The translations under genes and the position numbers were made by a program. Below are positions 6,877 to 14,819 of a stretch of 14,819 nt of DNA, piece by piece. The notes under the pieces were generated by a model. It ran no database searches and was not told where the DNA came from. It saw nothing but the letters and a program-made list of their open reading frames with translations. Positions within the stretch are counted from its first letter, which is position 1. Every line of letters begins with the position of its first letter. The stretch comes from DALYLB01 sp046154695 (GTDB lineage: Bacteria > Acidobacteriota > Blastocatellia > RBC074), in contig JBJXFI010000108.1 of the NCBI GenBank assembly GCA_046154695.1, positions 1-14,819 on the forward strand, written 5' to 3'.

Positions 6877-7377
6877 CCTGGGCAACCTTCATCCCCATCT
6901 CACATAACGCTCGAATCTGATTTTGCGCAGGGCCTCTTCCTGCGCGTGATATACGGCGGTTTTCCCGCGACGGGCAGAGCCAGTTCGTTAAACGTGACAA
7001 CCGATCCCAGGACAGGATGCGTCTTCACCGCGATGTCAGGGGATGCCTGGATCACGATCACGAACGCGTCGAGCTCGCCTGTTGCCTTGACGGTGGCCGC
7101 GAATTTCGCGGCCACCCCGCGATCGGAGACGATCACGGGCGGTGGGCAGGGCCGCACCGTCAGTCAGGCCGGGGCACGCGCCGTCATCCCCCTCGTCTTG
7201 CCACAATCACGCATCGCGGCCGGAGCTTCCTCCTATTACCGGCTCCGTGGCCGCCTCGCCGGCGGGAAATTACAAGCACACGCTCGCCAACCGAACGAGC
7301 TTTCCCGCCGGCCTGCTTCTCATCGGCCCATGCGCGCTCCATGGGCGAATGCGCCGCGACGGAATCATCAGGGATAG
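6877..7377 (+). pseudogene. BACON-domain protein fragment, probably decayed
   Basis: The plus-strand frame open from 6877 encodes a recognisable BACON-type beta-sandwich module at about 6946-7180. It contains FPATG, NVTTD, GCVFTA, DAWITIT, LTVAANF and a final VSQAGA, the usual order of such modules in exported or surface proteins. There is no good start. The only candidate in frame before the domain is the GTG at 6946, without a ribosome site, and a stop lies at 6874-6876. After the domain the reading becomes Arg/Pro-rich and unlike protein, which suggests a frameshift or loss of the rest. I read it as the remnant of a larger exported protein. A short genuine gene starting at 6946 is the alternative. 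Confidence 0.4.
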
Positions 7378-7398
7378 TCAGGGAAATGGCTCAATCCC

Positions 7399-7404
7399 AG
7401 GAGA
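7399..7404 (+). promoter_or_regulatory. Ribosome binding site of the small membrane-peptide gene
   Basis: AGGAGA lies 6 nt before the ATG at 7411. It is the main reason for treating the following short frame as a gene. Confidence 0.5.
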
Positions 7405-7410
7405 ACGGCA

Positions 7411-7602
7411 ATGGAAACAACTACACACCGATCCTACAAAATCCCCAGGCGCGCATTGCTCATTGCGGGGCTGGCGCTGCTTTTTGCGGCCATTTTGTTG
7501 CTCGTGATGACGCCCCAGCCGGTCGCCGCGGTCGATCGCGCGAGGAGTCTGAATGGGACTGATATGAACGAAGAAGCCGTCATTATTCGTGACGATCCGT
7601 AG
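7411..7602 (+). CDS. Possible small single-pass membrane or exported peptide (63 aa)
   Basis: This frame of 63 codons encodes a polar start, two Arg (13-14), a strongly hydrophobic segment (about 15-33), then TPQPVAAVDRA and an acidic tail. That reads either as a single transmembrane helix or as a signal peptide with cleavage near PVAA. I do not recognise a family. In favour of a real gene are an AGGAGA sequence 6 nt upstream, the sensible membrane-protein composition, and the large hairpin that begins 16 nt after its stop and could end its transcript. Against it are its small size and its position next to a decayed gene. It might also be the 5' end of a truncated exported protein. Confidence 0.45.
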   Translation: METTTHRSYKIPRRALLIAGLALLFAAILLLVMTPQPVAAVDRARSLNGTDMNEEAVIIRDDP

Positions 7603-7618
7603 AAAGGCGGGAAAAACG

Positions 7619-7693
7619 AAACAGACGGAAATACCGGAACAAACGGAGCCACACAATCAGTGAGTCCGTTTGTTCCGTTATTTCCGTCTGTTT
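7619..7693. terminator. Very large hairpin between convergent genes
   Basis: Arms 7619-7647 and 7665-7693 form a 29-bp stem with one mismatch around a 17-nt loop. It lies between the small plus-strand gene (stop at 7602) and the pyrophosphatase gene (minus strand, stop at 7709). Both sides carry T-rich or A-rich ends, so it can serve as a bidirectional terminator. The right arm is also copy 2 of the dispersed repeat seen at 1151-1180. It is much longer than a usual terminator stem and may be a mobile or dispersed palindromic element that has been placed at the gene end. Confidence 0.65.
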
Positions 7694-7694
7694 T
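7665..7694. repeat. Dispersed repeat, copy 2
   Basis: It matches 1151-1180 at 27 of 30 positions, same orientation, 15 bp beyond the stop of the minus-strand pyrophosphatase gene. Here it forms the right arm of a long hairpin, while copy 1 lacks the matching left arm. The shared position relative to two unrelated genes suggests a 3'-end-associated repeat family. Confidence 0.6.
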
Positions 7695-7708
7695 GTTATC
7701 TTCTTCTT

Positions 7709-10189
<2,481 letters not shown>

Positions 10190-10245
10190 AATCAGTGATA
10201 CCTCGGGTGATGGATTCATTATTCGGATGTGACAACAAGTCGCGG

Positions 10246-10273
10246 ATTATAGACAAAGTGAATAAAGTTGCAA
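10246..10273 (-). promoter_or_regulatory. Sigma-70-type promoter of hppA
   Basis: On the minus strand TTGCAA (10268-10273) is followed after 16 bp by a perfect TATAAT (10246-10251). Transcription should begin near 10239, leaving about 50 nt before the ATG at 10189 with its GAGGT ribosome site. The position argues against the longer start at 10219. Confidence 0.65.
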
Positions 10274-10346
10274 AGCGGGAATTTCCTGAATTTACAGGCA
10301 TTTTGGCGCGGCGAGGTTCGGATGATTGGTCATACCACGGGGGCAA

Positions 10347-10448
10347 TGAATAATTGATAGTTGATAGTGAATAATTGATAGTGCGCCTCGGAACGCCGCG
10401 CTCTGTCGCCGGGGGCACTATCAACTATCCATTCTCAATTATCAATTC
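10347..10448. repeat. Hyphenated inverted repeat with internal direct repeats in the divergent intergenic region
   Basis: The left part contains tgaataattgatag twice (10347-10360 and 10368-10381, period 21). The segment 10356-10369 is a perfect 14-bp inverted match to 10416-10429, and further related AT-rich sequence runs to 10448. The GC-rich centre (10384-10414) is unlike the arms. It sits between the hppA promoter and the M16 gene. It could be a dispersed palindromic element or a binding region for a regulator. Confidence 0.6.
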
Positions 10449-10456
10449 CCTGATGC

Positions 10457-10472
10457 TGGCGCAAAAGTTGTA
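10457..10472 (+). promoter_or_regulatory. Candidate sigma-54 promoter of the M16-family gene
   Basis: The 16-mer TGGCGCAAAAGTTGTA fits the sigma-54 pattern TGGCRCRNNNNTTGCW at every defined base except one (T for C in the -12 element), with correct GG-to-TG spacing. The predicted start is near 10483, about 48 nt before the ATG at 10531. A sigma-54 activator gene lies in the same neighbourhood at 13464-14795. The -12 mismatch keeps confidence moderate. Confidence 0.45.
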
Positions 10473-10530
10473 AATCGAATCGTTCGTGCTAAAGTCTGGA
10501 GAAAAGATCGATTACGCAGAGGGAGAAGAG

Positions 10531-13446
10531 ATGAATCGCCGCGAAATGAGAGCAGGCCTGGTTATTGTGTTGTGTGCCCTGGTGACGGGGAGCGTGTGGG
10601 GACAGAGCGGGCGCGGGCGTCCGCCCGGGGCGCCTGCGCCGAAGCCGAAGCCGTCCTTACCGGTCACGGTCCTGGGCTTGCCGGAGGGTGGGAAGCTGGT
10701 GCGGCAGGATCTCGATGGCTCGACGTCGCGATATGGCCTGAAGAATGGGCTGACCGTGATCATTCGGGAGCGCCACGCGGCGCCGCTGATTTCGATCAAC
10801 GTGTGCGTCAAGGCGGGATCGATCCACGAGGCGGACGAGATCGCGGGCATGTCGCGCCTCGTGCAGCGGGCGATACTCAAGGGGAATGCAGCGCGCGGCG
10901 CCTCGGCCATCGACCGGGAGGTGGCGCGGCTGGGTGGGGGCCTCTCGACGAGCGCCTTCCCGGATCAGACCTCGTTCAACCTGATCGTTCCGGCCGAGAG
11001 CTATGACGCCGCGGTCCTCCTGTTGACGGAGATGCTGGTCAGGCCCGCGTTTCAACTGGAGGATGTCGCGCGGGCGGCCGCGGAGGTCGCGCTCGTTCAG
11101 GGACGCCGGAGCGCGAATGAGCAGGCGTTCGATGCTCTTTACGGCGCGGCGTTCACGACCAGTTCCCTGAAGCGGGGGAGCGCCATCTCGCCTTCGCTGG
11201 CGACGGCGGCGACGCGGGAGCGCGTGCTGGCCTTCCATCAGCAATTCTATCAACCGCAGAACATCGTCATTTCGGTCGTGGGCGACGTCTTCTCGATCAA
11301 GGCCCTCGGGCAGCTTCAACTGCAATTCGGAACCCTCACAAAGCCCGCGCCGGTCCCCGCGGGGGCGAGTCCGGCCGCGACGGCGCAGCCTTCGGCGCCG
11401 GGACAGGTAGAGGAGCCGGGGCAGGAGCGGCTGCGATACGCCAATCTGCGCGCCGATGTCGGGCAGAGCCTCGTGACGATCGGGTATCGGACGCCCGCGA
11501 TCAAGACCGATCGGGAAGGGCTGAAGGAGTGGGCCGCGCTGCAGGTGCTCTCGGCCACGCTCGGCATCGGCGGCGGATCGCGGATGGGGCAGGGGCTGCG
11601 CGAGGGGCAGGCCTCGCGCGACAAGCAGAGCGTCGCCTTCGAGACCGGCGCAGGCTTTCTGGCCCTGCCCGGAACGGGAATGATCTTCGCGCGAATGCGG
11701 GTCGATTCCGCGCGCATCGACCGCGCCGAGGCCGAGTATTTTCGCGAGATCGAGCGGTTCCGCCGCGAGATCGTCAGCGACGGCGAGTTGCAGCGCGCGC
11801 GTTCGTTTTATGAGAAAGGCTACCTCGACACGATCACCCGGTTCGAGCGCGAAGCCGAGGTGCTCGGCCGGTACCAGGCGCAGTTCGGCGATTATCGCCT
11901 CTTCGATTCGAATCTGGCCCGCATCCGCGCCGTAACGGCGCAGGATGTCCAACTGGCGGCCGCGCGGTATCTCGGTCTGCGGAACACGATCGTGCAGGAA
12001 ATGGAGCCGCTCAGCGCGCCGCCGCGCACCTTCACGCCGGAGAAGTTCGCCGAACTGGCGATCACGTTTGAAAACCGGGCGGCCATGCCCATCAAGCCGG
12101 AGGAGATCAAGCCGGCGGTGGCGCTCAAGACGTTTCCGCAGGGGCCGGAGCGCGTGCAGGCCAGCGAGGGGCAGAACATTCTCGTCGCCGCGTTTCCGCT
12201 GCCGATTCGCGATTATTCGGTGCTTCGCGGCCCGCGCGCGTATGTCCGCGAGGACAAGTCGCAGCCGCTGATCTCGATCGGCGTCTATTTCCAGGGCGGC
12301 CGTTTGCTGGAGGATCATGCGACGAGCGGAACGACGGAGTTGATGCTCCGGTCGATGCTCAAGAGCACCACGACGCGCAAGGGCGAGCTGATCGCGCTCG
12401 AACTGGAGACCTATGGCGGCGAGATGCACATCGTCAACGAGCCGGACTATTACGGCTTCACGCTCGATGTGCTTTCGCGAAACGCCGAAGCGGCCATTCG
12501 GCTGTTGATCGACCTCATCGAGAATCCGTTCTTCGACAAGACCGAGATCGCCCGGGAGCGCGATCTTCTGCTCGCGGATCAGACGGCCTCGCGGGACGAT
12601 TCATTGGCCCGCGCGCGCGAGCTGATGTGGGCCTCGCTCTATCCGGGCTTTGTCTCCGGCCCAGCGCATCCGTACGGGCTGCCGGCCCTCGGGCTTCCCG
12701 AGGTGGTCCGGGGGCTGACGGACGAGAAGCTCGAAGCGTGGTACGGCGCGACAATCAAGCGCCAGTTTCCGCTGGTCTTCCTGGTCGGGGACACGGACGG
12801 GTCGTCGCTTGTCTCGCGCATCTTCTCGGAAGGGCTCAAGCGGGGCGAACTGGAGAAGGCGCTCAAGGCCAATCTGCCGATCTCGCCGAGCCCGCCCGAG
12901 GATCGCGTCGATTCGCGCGCGTGGCCGGTCTCTTCGCAATCGATCGGCTACCGGGTGATGAGCAATTCTCTCACCGGGCCGAACGACCATCTGGCTCTCG
13001 CGATGTTCGCGAGTCTGGCAACGGCCGGACGGCTTGCCGACGAGCTGCGCGACAAGCAGGGGCTGGCCGACGAGGTCGAACTCGTCTTCGAGCAGAACAT
13101 CGCCTCGGGCGCCCTCTATGCCCGGTTGACGACCGCGCCCGAGAACGAACAGCGCGCGCGCGACGCCTTCCTCGCCGCGCTTCAGGCCGTGGCGGCCGCG
13201 CCTCCCGCGGATGACGAGTTCGAGCAGGGACGCAACCAGGCGATTGGCCGGTACGCCATCGCCCTGCAGGATCATCCCTCGCGCGCCGCCGAATACGCCA
13301 GGGCCATCTTCCTCGGGCGAAAGCCGTCCGATGTCGAGACGCAGCCCGACGCCATTCGCACGCTGAAGAAGGCCGACATCAAACGCGTCGCCGAATCCGT
13401 GCTCAAATCGACCCAGCCCGGCCGCGGCGTCGTTCGTGGGAAATGA
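10531..13446 (+). CDS. Exported double-M16 (pitrilysin-like) protein lacking both zinc sites
   Basis: This 971-residue protein has a signal peptide (1-24, ending VWG), a Pro/Lys-rich stretch (28-46) and two M16-type halves (about 65-500 and 550-965). Each half starts with the typical LKNGLTVIIRE or YVREDKSQPLISIGVYF type strand. Active M16 peptidases need HxxEH. Here the first half has R109-L-V-Q112-R113 and the second has E603-L-M-L606-R607, and the downstream glutamate also seems replaced (Gln191). The zinc site is therefore absent in both halves. It is more likely a non-catalytic chaperone, binding or assembly partner than a protease. The start at 10531 has GAGGGAG 5-11 nt upstream and begins the signal peptide. 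The longer GTG start at 10486 has neither. It is periplasmic or envelope-located, with no active M16 partner in the window. A candidate sigma-54 promoter lies upstream. Confidence 0.88.
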   Translation: MNRREMRAGLVIVLCALVTGSVWGQSGRGRPPGAPAPKPKPSLPVTVLGLPEGGKLVRQDLDGSTSRYGLKNGLTVIIRERHAAPLISINVCVKAGSIHEADEIAGMSRLVQRAILKGNAARGASAIDREVARLGGGLSTSAFPDQTSFNLIVPAESYDAAVLLLTEMLVRPAFQLEDVARAAAEVALVQGRRSANEQAFDALYGAAFTTSSLKRGSAISPSLATAATRERVLAFHQQFYQPQNIVISVVGDVFSIKALGQLQLQFGTLTKPAPVPAGASPAATAQPSAPGQVEEPGQERLRYANLRADVGQSLVTIGYRTPAIKTDREGLKEWAALQVLSATLGIGGGSRMGQGLREGQASRDKQSVAFETGAGFLALPGTGMIFARMRVDSARIDRAEAEYFREIERFRREIVSDGELQRARSFYEKGYLDTITRFEREAEVLGRYQAQFGDYRLFDSNLARIRAVTAQDVQLAAARYLGLRNTIVQEMEPLSAPPRTFTPEKFAELAITFENRAAMPIKPEEIKPAVALKTFPQGPERVQASEGQNILVAAFPLPIRDYSVLRGPRAYVREDKSQPLISIGVYFQGGRLLEDHATSGTTELMLRSMLKSTTTRKGELIALELETYGGEMHIVNEPDYYGFTLDVLSRNAEAAIRLLIDLIENPFFDKTEIARERDLLLADQTASRDDSLARARELMWASLYPGFVSGPAHPYGLPALGLPEVVRGLTDEKLEAWYGATIKRQFPLVFLVGDTDGSSLVSRIFSEGLKRGELEKALKANLPISPSPPEDRVDSRAWPVSSQSIGYRVMSNSLTGPNDHLALAMFASLATAGRLADELRDKQGLADEVELVFEQNIASGALYARLTTAPENEQRARDAFLAALQAVAAAPPADDEFEQGRNQAIGRYAIALQDHPSRAAEYARAIFLGRKPSDVETQPDAIRTLKKADIKRVAESVLKSTQPGRGVVRGK

Positions 13447-13463
13447 AAGGATCCCGATCCCAG

Positions 13464-14795
13464 TCAGTGCAGGCCGTGCTTGTGCAGGAAGTAGCTGAAA
13501 TTGCGCCGGTCGATTCCGAGCAGCGTGGCCGCGCGATTCTTCACCCCGTTCGTCGTGCTCAAGGTCTCCAGCAGGATTTGCTTCTCCGCGAATTCCAGCC
13601 GGCTTTTCAGCGAGCAATCCGGTTTTCGATCGCGGCTGAGTTTGTCGGGCAGGCTGCCGACGCTCAGGTTCCGCCCCTTTTCCAGAATGACGGCGTATTC
13701 GATCGTATTTTCCAGTTCCCGCACATTCCCGGGCCATGGATAGTCCATCAGCATCGAGATCGCGTCGAGATCAATATCCGCCACCTGCTTCCGCAGCGAC
13801 GCCGAATACCCGCGCAAAAAATGGCGAACGAGGAAGGGAATGTCCTCGCGCCGCTCTCTCAATGGCGTGATGTGTATGGGAAAGGCATTGAGCCGGTAAT
13901 ACAGATCCTCGCGGAACCGGCCCTCGCTGATCGCTTTTGTAAGATTGGCGTTCGTGATCGCGACAACTCGCACATCCACGCGCAGCGTAGTCGAATCGCC
14001 GACCGGCTCGAATTCCTTCTCCTGCAGCACGCGCAATAATTTCGCCTGGCCTGAGAGCGAAAGGCTGTCGACTTCATCCAGAATAATCGTCCCGCCGTCG
14101 GCCAGTTTGAAGCGGCCTTTGCGGTCCTGAATCGCGCCGGTGAACGCGCCTCGCTTATGGCCGAAGAGTTCGCTTTCGAGAAGGGTTTCGGTCAGCGCGG
14201 CGCAATTGACCTTGATCAACGGCCGGTTGCTGCGGCGGCTGTGAAAATGGACCGCCTGGGCGACCAGTTCCTTCCCGGTGCCGCTCTCGCCTTGAATCAA
14301 TACGGTCGCGTCAGTCTGCGCGACGAGACCGACCAGCCGGCAGAACTCGCGAATTTGCGCGCTTTGCCCGATGATGCTGGGGAAACTGAGCGTGGTTTCG
14401 ATCAGGTCTTCGCGCTCCGCGGGGGTGGACGACGCCCGGCATTCCCTCGCCGATTCGCGAGCGATGATGATCGCGGCCCGATGATCGGGATTTCCGATGG
14501 GCCGAATGGTCAACGCGACGGAGAGCGCCCGGCCATCCCTGGCCGCCAGCCTGTTTTCCGTAACCACTGTCTTGCTCGCGGCGGCGTCCCGCAGAAGATT
14601 TCCGCACTCCGGGAGAATACGATCCGCGTTCAGCGCCCGCATCTCCTCGATCGAATATCCCAACCGCGTCGCGGCGCTTCGATTCGCATCGAGAATGCGC
14701 AGGCCGTTCAACTCAATGACGAAGACGGCGTCGCTCACGCCCTCCATCAAGGCCATGAAGATCTCGCGATCGTAACCGGCGGCTGTGGATTTCAT
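13464..14795 (-). CDS. Sigma-54-dependent transcriptional activator (PAS, AAA+, Fis-type HTH)
   Basis: This 443-residue regulator drives open-complex formation by sigma-54 RNA polymerase using ATP. The N-terminal PAS domain (about 11-113) senses an unknown signal, and no receiver domain is present. The AAA+ domain is complete: Walker A GESGTGKE at 169-176, the sigma-54 contact loop GAFTGA at 216-221, Walker B ILDEVD at 238-243, the arginine-finger region GRFREDLYYRL near 292-302, and WPGNVREL at 354-361. A C-terminal Fis-like helix-turn-helix (about 417-440) binds enhancer DNA. The ATG at 14795 is supported by AAGGGAG about 7 nt upstream. The gene is convergent with the M16 gene, only 17 nt apart, with no clear terminator between. 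Its own promoter lies beyond the window. The M16 gene, with its candidate sigma-54 promoter, is a plausible target. Confidence 0.95.
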   Translation of the reverse strand: MKSTAAGYDREIFMALMEGVSDAVFVIELNGLRILDANRSAATRLGYSIEEMRALNADRILPECGNLLRDAAASKTVVTENRLAARDGRALSVALTIRPIGNPDHRAAIIIARESARECRASSTPAEREDLIETTLSFPSIIGQSAQIREFCRLVGLVAQTDATVLIQGESGTGKELVAQAVHFHSRRSNRPLIKVNCAALTETLLESELFGHKRGAFTGAIQDRKGRFKLADGGTIILDEVDSLSLSGQAKLLRVLQEKEFEPVGDSTTLRVDVRVVAITNANLTKAISEGRFREDLYYRLNAFPIHITPLRERREDIPFLVRHFLRGYSASLRKQVADIDLDAISMLMDYPWPGNVRELENTIEYAVILEKGRNLSVGSLPDKLSRDRKPDCSLKSRLEFAEKQILLETLSTTNGVKNRAATLLGIDRRNFSYFLHKHGLH

Positions 14796-14819
14796 GATTG
14801 TCTCCCTTTGTGTCGAACG

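Noticed and set aside
6865..6880. TGGCAT-like element considered as a second sigma-54 promoter
   Set aside because: The spacing to the TTG part is one base short and the -12 element is absent.
6530..7000. Minus-strand open frames in the gap after the response regulator
   Set aside because: They overlap the regulator's C-terminal coding region, lack convincing starts and resemble no family I know. I keep the gap as non-coding.
10657..12429. Long minus-strand frame opposite the M16 gene
   Set aside because: Arg/Leu-rich without domains or start signal. The plus strand has signal peptide and M16 fold signatures through the same region.
13440..13463. Possible terminator between the convergent M16 and sigma-54 activator genes
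   Set aside because: Only a 4-bp GGAT/ATCC stem and no T-run. Not enough to call.

Overview
The window is a GC-rich bacterial chromosomal segment with no rRNA, tRNA, CRISPR array or transposase that I can see. It suggests an Acidobacteriota-like or related diderm environmental bacterium. The reasons are several Sec-exported small proteins, a BACON-type domain, a large pitrilysin-family protein, a membrane pyrophosphatase and a PAS/sigma-54 activator. The phylum assignment is inference from gene flavour only.

Layout. (1) 24-1978, minus strand: an exported alpha/beta-hydrolase (esterase-like) and an exported two-domain beta-rich protein of unknown function, separated by a strong hairpin terminator. 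(2) 2324-6590, plus strand: a tight four-gene unit of a vWA protein, a PP2C-type phosphatase, a membrane-anchored kinase with a Cys/His cluster and a helix-hairpin-helix region, and a NarL-type response regulator. The first three match the TerY-P triad (E. coli YegL-YegK-YegI type), a phospho-signalling module of unresolved physiological role. The response regulator starts 1 nt after the kinase stop. (3) 6591-7602: a gene-poor stretch holding a BACON-domain fragment that looks decayed, and a possible 63-residue membrane peptide. (4) 7709-10189, minus strand: a membrane H+-translocating pyrophosphatase (hppA) of the K+-independent signature, with a good sigma-70 promoter and a very large hairpin after its stop. 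(5) 10531-13446, plus strand: a 971-residue exported double-M16 protein in which both zinc sites are destroyed. (6) 13464-14795, minus strand: a PAS-AAA+-Fis sigma-54 activator convergent with the M16 gene.

How the parts may work together. The vWA/phosphatase/kinase set is probably a membrane-linked Ser/Thr phosphorylation switch, and the coupled response regulator is a plausible transcriptional output. A near-consensus sigma-54 promoter lies 59 bp upstream of the M16 start, below a long hyphenated inverted repeat. The neighbouring sigma-54 activator is therefore a natural candidate regulator of the M16 gene. The pyrophosphatase couples PPi hydrolysis to proton pumping and appears transcribed on its own.

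The items most worth a second look are the TerY-P triad joined to a response regulator, the doubly inactive M16 protein with its candidate sigma-54 control, and the 28-30 bp dispersed repeat found just downstream of two unrelated minus-strand genes.
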